Positions 43,554-52,516 of a stretch of 64,000 bases of DNA are shown here, piece by piece. The DNA is from Methanococcoides alaskense (GTDB taxonomy: Archaea > Halobacteriota > Methanosarcinia > Methanosarcinales > Methanosarcinaceae). The notes beneath the pieces were generated by a model. That model worked only from the letters and a program-made list of their open reading frames with translations, searched no databases and was not told the DNA's origin. Position numbers and translations under genes: made by a program. Within the stretch, counting starts at the first letter, position 1. The number at the start of each line of letters is the position of its first letter. Location: positions 248,001 through 312,000 of the forward strand of contig NZ_JAVDQI010000001.1 of the NCBI RefSeq assembly GCF_031454185.1, in the 5' to 3' direction.

Positions 43554-43934
43554 ATGGAAAAAAAACGAAAGGCGATCCTCACCATTTTTGCGATAGTAGC
43601 AGTTATGGTGATCGGACTTTGGGGCGTTGATGTTGAACAGGGATATATGATGGTATCTGAGATCACGACCAGCCCACAGGATCATGTCGGGCAGAAAGTC
43701 AGTACAATGGGACTTGTCAAGAATGGGACATTGAGTATCTCAACGGAAATGGTCTCGTTCACCCTTACGGATGCTGAAGACGAGGAACAGGAGATATATA
43801 TTGAATACATAGCTGACCTTCCTGCAAATCTTGTAGAAGGGAACAGCGTTAGCCTTACAGGGACCATGATATCAGAATCAAAGATAGAGGCAGACCAGAT
43901 CGTTATCGGCTGCCCTTCAAAGTATTCCGAATGA
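43554..43934 (+). CDS. ccmE: Cytochrome c maturation heme chaperone CcmE, Cys-type
   Basis: 126 residues: an N-terminal anchor helix and an OB-fold outer domain (VGQKVSTMGLVKNGTL, VEGNSVSLTGTM). Bacterial CcmE binds heme through HxxxY near the C-terminus. Here the motif is CPSKY, Cys120 to Tyr124, the CxxxY variant known from archaea and some sulfate reducers. It carries heme to apocytochrome c outside the membrane. The other Ccm genes (A, B, C, F) are not in the window. The ATG at 43554 is preferred to one at 43542 because GATGGTG gives an SD. Confidence 0.88.
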   Translation: MEKKRKAILTIFAIVAVMVIGLWGVDVEQGYMMVSEITTSPQDHVGQKVSTMGLVKNGTLSISTEMVSFTLTDAEDEEQEIYIEYIADLPANLVEGNSVSLTGTMISESKIEADQIVIGCPSKYSE

Positions 43935-43973
43935 AACCTGGAACATATCACATTCATATTATGAGGACATGCG

Positions 43974-44858
43974 ATGAATATCGAACAATGGGATGAATAC
44001 CGGCAGATCACCGATGCCATGAACGAAATGATAAGCAACATGGATGATTCACCCCAGATGAAAAACGTCGTTGGACATATTTGCAGATCGGGCGGAAAGA
44101 AGGTCAGACCTATTATATTACTACTGGCTTCCCGAATATGCAGAGAAGACTCCGACAATAGTATAAATGCAGCACTTGCCATTGAGCTTATCCACTCCGC
44201 ATCCCTTATACACGATGATATCCTGGATGAAGGGGTCATACGAAGAGGGGTAGAGTCCGCACATAAGAAGTTCGGACCTGCAGCCGCCATGCTTGCTGGA
44301 GATTATATGATCTCAAAGTCCATTGAGCTTATTTCAATATACAGTACACCGGTAGTGCGGGAGTTCGGACGTGCGGGAATGGCAATGGCAGAGGGAGAGA
44401 CCATTGACATAAAAAGCACATCCGAGGATTTTGTAGAGATGAACTATTTTGATTGCATCGACAAGAAGACCGCATCCCTCTTTGCAGCCAGTGCGGTAAT
44501 GGGTGCATATATAGCAGGTGCTGATGAAAGGACTGCAAGTAAATTGAAGGATTATGGAGAAAAGCTCGGAAGAGCATATCAGATCGTTGACGACATTCTG
44601 GAATATACCGAGAATGTCGAGAATAAGAGATCGGATAATGAGTCCATATCGATCTTGCAGATATATAGAAGGACCATGCCATATGAGAGCGCTGTAGAAA
44701 AAGCGACCTTGCTGGCAATGGAGAACGTGAGAATGGCAAAAGACATATTGGAAGAGTTCGAGCCTTCCGATTCAAGAAGCAAGCTCATGGAAGTTACAGA
44801 CCATATTACAACGGAAATGCTTCCAAAAACATTGAAAAATACTATAAGATCCAGGTGA
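43974..44858 (+). CDS. Polyprenyl diphosphate synthase (trans-type)
   Basis: 294 residues of the E-type prenyl synthase family. The first aspartate-rich motif is SLIHDDILDEG, the second QIVDDILEYTE; CRSGGKKVRPIILLLAS and the RR pair at VIRRGVES are also visible. The second motif departs from the canonical DDxxD. Product length cannot be read off. Position after ccmE and before a radical SAM gene suggests a membrane electron-carrier chain, for which methanophenazine is the obvious candidate in this family, rather than the main archaeol pathway. Confidence 0.85.
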   Translation: MNIEQWDEYRQITDAMNEMISNMDDSPQMKNVVGHICRSGGKKVRPIILLLASRICREDSDNSINAALAIELIHSASLIHDDILDEGVIRRGVESAHKKFGPAAAMLAGDYMISKSIELISIYSTPVVREFGRAGMAMAEGETIDIKSTSEDFVEMNYFDCIDKKTASLFAASAVMGAYIAGADERTASKLKDYGEKLGRAYQIVDDILEYTENVENKRSDNESISILQIYRRTMPYESAVEKATLLAMENVRMAKDILEEFEPSDSRSKLMEVTDHITTEMLPKTLKNTIRSR

Positions 44859-44863
44859 ACATC

Positions 44864-46057
44864 ATGCGGGTATATGACAAATCAGTTATCAAAGTAAATG
44901 CCAGTACAGAAAATGGAAAGGTCGTTCTCGATACAGAAGGACCACTAGCAGCTGTATCGAAGCCTGTGATAAAACGCATTAATAAGATATTCCGGGAAGA
45001 GAAGCCAATATTAGTGGACGATGAGAATATCATTTTTTCCACATGGGTGCCACCGGTCCCAAGTCCCGCATTCAACAGGGTCATAAGTGCACAGATCGGC
45101 GCAGTTATGAAAAAACGTATCCCTGACCAGTTCTCGATCGGGATAACAGACAGATGCCCATACAATTGCATACACTGTGGTGCTGCCGGCATTGTCGCAG
45201 ACCCTGAATTTACGCTTGAAGAAATAAACAGAGTGGTCGATGAGGCAGTAGACCTTGGAGCATACCTGATATCTTTCGATGGTGGCGAGACCATGCTTCG
45301 AAACGATATTGTGGACATGGTCGCCAGTGTTGATAAAACAAAGGCAATAGCCACCTGTTTTACATCAGGTTTCAAGTTGACACCTGAAAGGGCACGGGAC
45401 CTTAAGAATGCAGGCCTTTATTCAGCACATATCAGTGTGGATAGCCCGGATGAGAAAGAGCATGACCGCGTAAGGGGTTGTGAAGGGGCATTCCAGAGCA
45501 GTATGACAGGCATCAAGAATACGCTGGATGCAGGGATCATGGCAGATATGTTCGTTGTGGCATCACCGGATAATATTGATGACCTTGAGGAGTTCTATAC
45601 CCTGGCAGATGATCTTGGCATGCAGGAAATGTCGATATATGAGATCATTGCTGTGGGAAGATGGCTGGACCATGAAGACGAGACCCTCACCAAGAAAGAT
45701 GTTGTAACGCTTGAAAGGTTCCAGAAGAACAAGAACAAGGGAACTGACGGACCTAGGGTCACTGCATTCCCTTATTTCAACGGACCTGAGCAGTTCGGTT
45801 GCTTTGCAGGCAGGAGATGGATGCATGTTGCTGCGGGCGGAGATGTTATGCCATGCGCTTATACCCCGCTCTCCTTCGGGAACGTTAGAGAAGAAGGTCT
45901 TGCAGAAATATGGAAACGTATGGGAAAACATGCGGCATACAAGGGATCTGCAGATTATTGTATGATGCGTAACCCGGAATTCAGAAAGGAGTATATACAC
46001 ACCATACCAAAGGATGCTCAAATTCCTTTAAGGGTTGACCTGCAATACAAAAACTAA
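44864..46057 (+). CDS. Radical SAM protein coupled to the polyprenyl synthase
   Basis: 397 residues. The radical SAM motif CX3CX2C is at Cys98, Cys102 and Cys105 (ITDRCPYNCIHCGAAG), followed by ISFDGGETMLRNDIV and a C-terminal part with MHVAAGGDVMPCAYTPLSFGNV, as in SPASM-like enzymes. A roughly 90-residue N-terminal domain precedes the barrel and is not seen in AhbC/AhbD as I know them. So I do not call it AhbC, although a role in heme modification cannot be excluded. SD GGTGA overlaps the prenyl synthase stop and precedes the ATG by five bases. Confidence 0.8.
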   Translation: MRVYDKSVIKVNASTENGKVVLDTEGPLAAVSKPVIKRINKIFREEKPILVDDENIIFSTWVPPVPSPAFNRVISAQIGAVMKKRIPDQFSIGITDRCPYNCIHCGAAGIVADPEFTLEEINRVVDEAVDLGAYLISFDGGETMLRNDIVDMVASVDKTKAIATCFTSGFKLTPERARDLKNAGLYSAHISVDSPDEKEHDRVRGCEGAFQSSMTGIKNTLDAGIMADMFVVASPDNIDDLEEFYTLADDLGMQEMSIYEIIAVGRWLDHEDETLTKKDVVTLERFQKNKNKGTDGPRVTAFPYFNGPEQFGCFAGRRWMHVAAGGDVMPCAYTPLSFGNVREEGLAEIWKRMGKHAAYKGSADYCMMRNPEFRKEYIHTIPKDAQIPLRVDLQYKN

Positions 46058-46116
46058 GTTCAAAATAGAGCAAACATAAGAGAATTAAATATCCCTTACT
46101 TTTTTAGTACACATTT

Positions 46117-46157
46117 GTTCTGGCAAACTGCACATGAGGTTTGCAGATAGTCAGAAC
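46117..46157. other. Two-part hairpin between the radical SAM and ATP synthase genes
   Basis: GTTCTG-GCAAAC ... GTTTGC ... CAGAAC: an inner 6-bp stem with a 10-base loop and an outer 6-bp stem separated by a 7-base bulge. It may end the upstream transcript or be a structured leader. Confidence 0.4.
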
Positions 46158-46233
46158 ATAAGTATTTTTTTCGTATTAATTTCCATGATAAATTATTAAC
46201 ATTTCCGCAAACAGAAAGGCATAACCGAATAAC

Positions 46234-46239
46234 TTATAT
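46234..46239 (+). promoter_or_regulatory. TATA box of the ATP synthase operon
   Basis: aacttatatg about 70 bases before ahaH; the only rightward promoter-like element directly upstream. Confidence 0.45.
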
Positions 46240-46305
46240 GCAAGTTTGTTATTAGGAATGTAAATTACGCCAAGTTATCATTTTATAGATGTATCGAGGA
46301 TTTAC

Positions 46306-46632
46306 ATGGCCAAAGACAAAATCTTATCCGAAATCAAGGAAGCAGAACAAAGTGCGGCCAAAATGGTGGATGAAGGGCTTAAGAACAAGAGCGAGCGCAT
46401 TATAGCAGCTCGTGCTGAAGCCAGAGAGATCATCAAACAGGCGGAAACTGATGCAGCACAATCTGCCCAGAATGCACTGAAGTCAGCTGAAGAGACTATT
46501 AAACACGAATCTGAAGATATTATCTCCAAAGGCGTGAACGAAGCCAAAAAGATCAGCGACAAAGCTGAGGGTAACGTTGACAAAGCCGTTGAAAATCTGG
46601 TCACAGAGTTTGAGAGGGCAATACATGCTTAA
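46306..46632 (+). CDS. ahaH: A-type ATP synthase subunit H
   Basis: 108-residue coiled-coil protein, the peripheral stalk partner of subunit E. It is Ala/Glu/Lys-rich with heptads from MAKDKILSEIKEAEQSAA to VENLVTEFERAIHA, and has no other domain. It is first in the aha operon, in the usual methanosarcinal order. Confidence 0.93.
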   Translation: MAKDKILSEIKEAEQSAAKMVDEGLKNKSERIIAARAEAREIIKQAETDAAQSAQNALKSAEETIKHESEDIISKGVNEAKKISDKAEGNVDKAVENLVTEFERAIHA

Positions 46633-48565
46633 GCCAAAACCGATGAGTCGTGCCGTCATTGTAGGACACAAGGACATAATGGAAGCTACCGTGGAAGCAA
46701 TTCACGGCAGCAACTTGTTCCACCTTGAAGATTACAATGAAGACGGTTCCGGACTTAAACTTGGCAGACCATTTAAAAATGCAGGCGAAGTTTCCAAGAA
46801 ACTTATCCAATTAAGATCTATCTCATCCTTCCTTGGTGTTAAGAAAGAATCAATGCCAAAAAAGAAGGAGACAACTGTTATCAATGAGCTCGATTCAATG
46901 CTGGACCAGCTTGATATCGAGGTTAGTACTAAAACAGAGAAAAAGTCTGAACTGGATTCACGACTCAAGGAACTTGAAACACTGAAAAAGGACATTAGTC
47001 CATTTTCAGCGATCCCTATAGATATGGAATTATACCATAACTATGAGAGCATTAAGGTCTTTGCAGGAACTGTCAAGGAAAACATTGGTCCTGCTATCTC
47101 ACAGGTAACATCGACCTATGAGATGGAATATGACCAAAGTACCGGAACTGTGGTATTATTCATTAAGAAAGAAGATGAAGCTAAGATATCAGAGATCCTT
47201 TCGAATTTCGAGTTCAGAGAGATAAGGATACCGCAGATAAGCGGAACCCCTTCGACCCTGATAGCAGATATTACAAGGGAAGAAGAGGGAATCCAGAAGC
47301 AGATCACTTCACTGGAAACGGATATTTCATCTATCAAAGATAAATATTCAGAGTTCATACTCGCCAGTGAGGAATTGCTTACTATCGAATCTGAAAAAGC
47401 AGAGGCTCCAGTAAAGATAGCAACATCAGAACACACATTCATCATAGATGGATGGATACCTGATGATCAATTCGCAACTCTTGAAAGGACAATTGAATCT
47501 GCTACAAGCGGAAGAGCTTTTGTTTCAAAACAGAAGATCACAAACGCTGATACAGATATCATACCTATCGAATATGATAATCCAAAGATCACCCAGCCAT
47601 TCCAGGAGATCATGGACCTTTATGCACGTCCAAAGTACAAGGAGATCGATCCAACTTCTCTGATATTCATATCATTCCCACTTTTCTATGGAATGATCCT
47701 TGGAGACATAGGATATGCATTGATCCTTCTGGCACTTGCATTAGGCATCAAAAAGATGGTCAAGTCAGATGCAGTAAAGCCTTTGATGAATGTACTTATC
47801 TATTGTCAGATATCAACATTGATCTTTGGTGTTCTGTATGGTGAGTTCCTTGGGTTCCCACTTGCAAGTTTGCATACAGACCACGGAATTATACCTGGAT
47901 TAATAGCAGGGTTCGAGACCATAACTCTCTTCAACTCCCCAGTTGGAGGAGAAGTTATCACATATCCGATACACCGCACACACATTGTTATGACGATGAT
48001 CATTGCAACGGCACTTATCGGTTCGATCCATGTCAATTGTGGATATATAGTTGGATTCATAAACGAAAGAAGAAATCACGGATTCGCTGCAGCTATGTTC
48101 GAAAAGGGCAGCTGGCTTGTAGTCGAACTCGGAATAATCCTAGGTGTACTCGGATATGCAAATATCGCACCTACGGAGATCATAGGAATTATAGTGTTCC
48201 TTATAGGATTCGTCATGCTCATTAAAGGAGAAGGCGCACAAGGAATTGTAGAATTGCCTAGCTTATTAAGTAATGCACTTTCCTACACTCGTTTAATAGC
48301 AGTAGGATTGTCATCAATCTATATTGCATCAACTGTCAATCTCATAGCTTTTGAGATGATCCTTCCACAGGGCGGGATCGTGGCAGTGATAGGTGCAATA
48401 ATCGTATTCATATTCGGACATGCTTTAAACACAGTCCTGAGTATAATAGCCCCTGGATTGCATGCACTTAGGTTGCAATATGTAGAGTTTTTCGGAAAAT
48501 TCTACGAAGGTGGCGGAAGAAAATACAACCCATTCGGATACATTAGGAAATACACGGAGGAATAA
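46625..48565 (+). CDS. ahaI: A-type ATP synthase subunit I (a-subunit, ion channel)
   Basis: 646 residues: a long cytoplasmic N-terminal half with coiled coils, and a membrane half with about 7-8 helices. The membrane half contains FPLFYGMILGDIGYALILL, the arginine-bearing helix LSNALSYTRLIAVGLSSIYIA, and a C-terminal AGIHALRLQYVEFFGKFYEGGG-like end (here PGLHALRLQYVEFFGKFYEG). It forms the half-channels next to the c-ring. The ATG at 46625 has GAGAGG upstream and overlaps ahaH by 8 bases. Confidence 0.95.
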   Translation: MLKPKPMSRAVIVGHKDIMEATVEAIHGSNLFHLEDYNEDGSGLKLGRPFKNAGEVSKKLIQLRSISSFLGVKKESMPKKKETTVINELDSMLDQLDIEVSTKTEKKSELDSRLKELETLKKDISPFSAIPIDMELYHNYESIKVFAGTVKENIGPAISQVTSTYEMEYDQSTGTVVLFIKKEDEAKISEILSNFEFREIRIPQISGTPSTLIADITREEEGIQKQITSLETDISSIKDKYSEFILASEELLTIESEKAEAPVKIATSEHTFIIDGWIPDDQFATLERTIESATSGRAFVSKQKITNADTDIIPIEYDNPKITQPFQEIMDLYARPKYKEIDPTSLIFISFPLFYGMILGDIGYALILLALALGIKKMVKSDAVKPLMNVLIYCQISTLIFGVLYGEFLGFPLASLHTDHGIIPGLIAGFETITLFNSPVGGEVITYPIHRTHIVMTMIIATALIGSIHVNCGYIVGFINERRNHGFAAAMFEKGSWLVVELGIILGVLGYANIAPTEIIGIIVFLIGFVMLIKGEGAQGIVELPSLLSNALSYTRLIAVGLSSIYIASTVNLIAFEMILPQGGIVAVIGAIIVFIFGHALNTVLSIIAPGLHALRLQYVEFFGKFYEGGGRKYNPFGYIRKYTEE

Positions 48566-48569
48566 ACAA

Positions 48570-48803
48570 ATGGCAGTAGAAGCAGTAGCATATATGGACC
48601 CGGCAGGATTAAAAGCAATTGGAGCAGGACTCGCAGTAGGACTTACTGGACTTGCATCAGGAATTGCAGAAAGAGATATTGGTTCAGCAGCAATCGGCGC
48701 AATGGCAGAGAACGAAAGTCTGTTCGGTAAAGGCTTGATCCTTACCGTAATTCCAGAAACAATCGTTATCTTCGGACTTGTTGTCGCACTGCTTATCAGC
48801 TAA
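48570..48803 (+). CDS. ahaK: A-type ATP synthase subunit K (c-ring proteolipid)
   Basis: 77-residue two-helix hairpin. The Gly/Ala-rich first helix is GLKAIGAGLAVGLTGLASGIAE; the second carries the ion-binding carboxylate in TVIPETIVIFGLVVALLIS. GGAGG lies nine bases before the ATG at 48570. Whether the ring binds Na+ or H+ needs structural comparison. Confidence 0.95.
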   Translation: MAVEAVAYMDPAGLKAIGAGLAVGLTGLASGIAERDIGSAAIGAMAENESLFGKGLILTVIPETIVIFGLVVALLIS

Positions 48804-48855
48804 GTTAATTTGAGAGCAATTATATTGCTCTTAAATTCTTTTAAGGTGTCAGAGC

Positions 48856-49407
48856 ATGGGACTCGAAACAGTTATAAAAGATATCATGGGTGCTGCCCAG
48901 ACAGAAGCAAACATGGTCAACGCAGATGCTGATGCAGAAGTATCACAGATACTGGATGATGTTAGGCAGACTGCAAAGAAGATCATGGGCGACCGTCTGG
49001 CGAAAGCAGAAGATGATATCAAGAGATTACGCCAACAGGAGATCTCCAGCGCAAATCTGGAAGTCAAACGTACAATGCTTAATGCTCGCAAAGAAGTCCT
49101 TGATAAAGTATACGACAATGCAATAGAGACTATTGCATCCCTTCCTGAAACAAAGCAGGAAGAGCTGTTAAAAGCAATCATTGATGAAAATGATAGCAAT
49201 GGCAGTAAAATATACTCAAACAAGGACTCAGAAGAACTTGTCAAAAAGTTATCTTCCCTTGAATATACCGGCAATATCGATTGTATTGGCGGATTGATCA
49301 TAGAGAACGATAATGGAACAGTTCGTTTAGATTATACATACGATATAATCATGAAGAATGTTAATGAGCAATCATTGAAACAGACATCTGATATCTTGTT
49401 CGGGTGA
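48856..49407 (+). CDS. ahaE: A-type ATP synthase subunit E
   Basis: 183-residue peripheral stalk subunit. The N-terminal helix (about 1-80, many Ala/Glu/Gln) pairs with subunit H. The C-terminal globular domain (IDCIGGLIIENDNGTVRLDYTYD) binds the catalytic head. SD GGTG precedes the ATG. Confidence 0.94.
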   Translation: MGLETVIKDIMGAAQTEANMVNADADAEVSQILDDVRQTAKKIMGDRLAKAEDDIKRLRQQEISSANLEVKRTMLNARKEVLDKVYDNAIETIASLPETKQEELLKAIIDENDSNGSKIYSNKDSEELVKKLSSLEYTGNIDCIGGLIIENDNGTVRLDYTYDIIMKNVNEQSLKQTSDILFG

Positions 49408-49414
49408 TATCCAA

Positions 49415-50488
49415 ATGGGGCTTTTGCAAAAATTCACAAGAAAAAGTAGTCCGAAGCAGAGCGGAAGTGGCTCCAATTACGCTTATGTGACTGCACGCGT
49501 TCGCGCAATGAAAAGCAATCTTCTCCCTAGGGAAACATATCCTCGATTAATGAACATGGGGATCGACGAGATCACCCGTTTTATCGAGGAGTCACAGTAT
49601 AAGCAGGATGTCGATGAACTGGCAAGAACATATGACGGTGTGGATCTGTTTGAACACGCATTGAACAGGAATCTTGCGGTCACTTTTACAAAACTGATCA
49701 ATATCTCCGAAGGAGAGTTGAACTATCTGATCTCTGAATATCTTAGGAAATATGATATATGGAGCATCAAGACCATTCTACGTGGAAAGTACTGTGATGC
49801 ATCAGTAGAAGAGATCAATGATAGCATAGTCTCCGCCGGACAACTGTCTTATCCATTTTTGTCAAGCCTTTCAGAAAAAGAATCATATGAAAGCATCATC
49901 GATGCTCTCAGTGGAACCGATTATTACCCAACATTAAAAGAATATGATGGGACTAACCTCTCTGAGATCGAAAACCAGCTTGATAAGCTGTACTATACCG
50001 GACTGTCCACTACAGTAGACAATCCAAAATCCAATGATAGTAAACTGTTCTCAAAGTTCATCCGTACTGAGATCGACATAAAGAACCTGAGTACCCTTTT
50101 CAGGTTGAAGAATGCCGGTGTGGAAAAGGATGAAATTGCAGACCTGATTCTTGAAGGCGGTCTTCATTTAAGCATTAAAGAGATCGAAAAGCTATTACCA
50201 CTTCCATTCAGTGAATTTGTTCAGTCACTTGAGAAGTATCCTTATTGGGAGGATATATCTGGAATAGTGAAAACTGAAATGGATTCACTGGTAGAACTGG
50301 AAACTCAACTCACGAAGTCCAACATCAAATCCGCTTCAAGCTTTTCACATGTGTACCCATTATCTATTGTTCCGATCATGGATTATGTACTGAACAAGAC
50401 GAACGAAGTACACAACTTGCGTATCATTCTGCGCGGAAAAGCAGCAGATCTTGATGAAGAAATAATCAGGAACCAGTTGGTGATCTAA
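49415..50488 (+). CDS. ahaC: A-type ATP synthase subunit C (central stalk-rotor coupler)
   Basis: 357-residue funnel-shaped subunit of the d/C family that seats the central stalk on the c-ring. It shows YAYVTARVRAMKSNLLPRETYPRLM, IKTILRGKYCDAS and NEVHNLRIILRGKAADLDEE. GGGTGATATCC serves as SD. The stop overlaps the ahaF start (TAATG). Confidence 0.95.
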   Translation: MGLLQKFTRKSSPKQSGSGSNYAYVTARVRAMKSNLLPRETYPRLMNMGIDEITRFIEESQYKQDVDELARTYDGVDLFEHALNRNLAVTFTKLINISEGELNYLISEYLRKYDIWSIKTILRGKYCDASVEEINDSIVSAGQLSYPFLSSLSEKESYESIIDALSGTDYYPTLKEYDGTNLSEIENQLDKLYYTGLSTTVDNPKSNDSKLFSKFIRTEIDIKNLSTLFRLKNAGVEKDEIADLILEGGLHLSIKEIEKLLPLPFSEFVQSLEKYPYWEDISGIVKTEMDSLVELETQLTKSNIKSASSFSHVYPLSIVPIMDYVLNKTNEVHNLRIILRGKAADLDEEIIRNQLVI

Positions 50489-50787
50489 TGGAATTAGCAG
50501 TAGTAGGTAGCAGCGAGTTTGTAACAGGATTCAGACTAGCTGGTATTAAAAAGATATACGAAGCTAAAAGTGATGAGTTGGAATCTGTTGTCACAAAAGT
50601 GCTCAAAGATTCAGATGTAGGTATCTTTGTGATGCATGAGGATGACTTTAATAAACTACCGGAAATTTTGAGAGATACTCTTAGTGAGTCTGTTGACCCC
50701 CCAGTGGTCACTCTCGGAGGAACTGGTGAAAGTTCAAACTTAAGGGAAAAGATAAAACAATCGGTAGGTGTAGATCTGTGGAAGTAA
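50488..50787 (+). CDS. ahaF: A-type ATP synthase subunit F
   Basis: 99-residue central-stalk subunit with a Rossmann-like fold (MELAVVGSSEFVTGFRLAGI, VGIFVMHEDDFNKLP, PPVVTLGGTGE). It couples to subunit D and regulates ATP hydrolysis. It overlaps ahaA by 10 bases. Confidence 0.94.
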   Translation: MELAVVGSSEFVTGFRLAGIKKIYEAKSDELESVVTKVLKDSDVGIFVMHEDDFNKLPEILRDTLSESVDPPVVTLGGTGESSNLREKIKQSVGVDLWK

Positions 50788-52514
50788 ATGGTGAAATTTA
50801 TCGTGTGGCAGGACCTGTTGTTACGGTTATAGGAATTAAACCGAGAATGTACGACGTGGTCAAAGTAGGTCACGAGGGACTGATGGGAGAAGTCATCAGG
50901 ATCAAAGGCGAACAGGCTACTGTTCAGGTATATGAGGATACTTCCGGTCTCAAACCGGGAGAACCTGTAATGAACACCGGACTGCCTTTGTCCGTTGAAC
51001 TTGGACCCGGATTATTAGAAAGTATTTATGATGGTATTCAGAGACCTCTGCCTGTGTTGCAGGAAAAGATGGGAAACTTCATTCAGAGAGGAGTTACCGC
51101 AAACGGACTGGACCGTGAAAGGGTCTGGGAGTTCAAACCAACAGCAAGCAAAGGTAATGAGGTAAAAGGTGGTAGCATACTCGGTTTGGTCCAGGAGACC
51201 AAAAATATCGAGCACAAGATCATGGTCCCACCCGCGATCTCTGGTACTATCAAAGAGATAAAAGCAGGCAGCTTCAAGGTAGATGAGACTATCTGTGTTC
51301 TCACAGATGGAACAGAGATCTCAATGATGCAGAAGTGGCCAGTACGAGGACCACGCCCTGTAGCAAAGAAACTCATGCCAACCAAGCCTCTTATCACAGG
51401 ACAGAGGATCCTTGATGGTATGTTCCCTATAGCAAAAGGCGGAACCGCTGCAATTCCAGGTCCATTTGGATCAGGAAAGACAGTTACTCAGCAGCAGCTT
51501 GCTAAGTGGAGTGACACTGATATTGTGGTTTACATCGGTTGCGGAGAACGCGGCAATGAAATGGCTGATGTATTGAACGAGTTCCCGGAACTCGAGGATC
51601 CAAAGACAGGTCGTCCACTCATGGAGAGGACAGTTCTTATCGCAAATACATCCAACATGCCTGTAGCTGCTCGTGAAGCATCAGTTTACACTGGTATCAC
51701 AATTGCAGAGTATTACAGAGACATGGGATACGATGTATCACTCATGGCAGACTCAAGTTCAAGATGGGCAGAAGCAATGAGAGAAATTTCTTCAAGGCTT
51801 GAAGAAATGCCTGGAGAAGAAGGTTATCCAGCATACCTCTCTGCAAGGCTCTCTGAATTCTATGAGCGTGCAGGAGCAGTTAACTCACTTGCAGGACTTG
51901 ATGGATCAATTACTGTAATTGGCGCAGTATCACCACCTGGTGGTGACTTCTCAGAGCCTGTTACACAAAACACCCTTCGTATCGTAAAGGTATTCTGGGC
52001 ACTTGATGCAAAGCTCTCACAGAGAAGACACTTCCCCTCCATTAACTGGCTTACAAGTTACAGTTTGTACACAGAGGGACTTGCTGACTGGTACAGCGAG
52101 AACGTCGGAGCTGACTGGACACAGCTCAGGGATGATGCAATGGACCTTCTCCAACAGGAATCCGAACTTCAGGAGATCGTGCAGCTCGTAGGTTCCGATG
52201 CACTTCCAGAAGATCAGCAGCTCACACTTGAAGTTGCACGTATGGTAAGGGAATATTTCCTCCAGCAGAACGCATTCCACCCTGTTGACACATACTGTCC
52301 TTTCGACAAGCAGTACAAGCTTCTCAAGTCTATCACAAGATATGGAGAGATGGCAACCGCTGCACTTGAAGCAGGAGCTCCAATGAACAAGATCATCACC
52401 ATCAAGGCAAAGGATGAACTTGCAAAAATCAAATACGAGGAAGACTTCGATGCAGCACTTGATGCAGTCATGAAGAAGATGGATGAAGAATTTGCACAGA
52501 TCGGAGGCAACTGA
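50778..52514 (+). CDS. ahaA: A-type ATP synthase catalytic subunit A
   Basis: 578-residue nucleotide-hydrolysing subunit. The Walker A motif GPFGSGKT is at about residues 228-235, with the A-type non-homologous insert before it. YIGCGERGNEMADVL, LMADSSSRWAEAMREISSRLEEMPGEEGYPA in parts, and FWALDAKLSQRRHFPSINW also fit. It starts with GTG at 50778, with GGTG upstream. No intein is present. Confidence 0.96.
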   Translation: MEVNGEIYRVAGPVVTVIGIKPRMYDVVKVGHEGLMGEVIRIKGEQATVQVYEDTSGLKPGEPVMNTGLPLSVELGPGLLESIYDGIQRPLPVLQEKMGNFIQRGVTANGLDRERVWEFKPTASKGNEVKGGSILGLVQETKNIEHKIMVPPAISGTIKEIKAGSFKVDETICVLTDGTEISMMQKWPVRGPRPVAKKLMPTKPLITGQRILDGMFPIAKGGTAAIPGPFGSGKTVTQQQLAKWSDTDIVVYIGCGERGNEMADVLNEFPELEDPKTGRPLMERTVLIANTSNMPVAAREASVYTGITIAEYYRDMGYDVSLMADSSSRWAEAMREISSRLEEMPGEEGYPAYLSARLSEFYERAGAVNSLAGLDGSITVIGAVSPPGGDFSEPVTQNTLRIVKVFWALDAKLSQRRHFPSINWLTSYSLYTEGLADWYSENVGADWTQLRDDAMDLLQQESELQEIVQLVGSDALPEDQQLTLEVARMVREYFLQQNAFHPVDTYCPFDKQYKLLKSITRYGEMATAALEAGAPMNKIITIKAKDELAKIKYEEDFDAALDAVMKKMDEEFAQIGGN

Positions 52515-52516
52515 AC

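Noticed and set aside
44864..46057. Calling the radical SAM gene ahbC
   Set aside because: It has an extra N-terminal domain and lacks the N-terminal pattern I associate with AhbC; context favours a different role, so I left the symbol empty.
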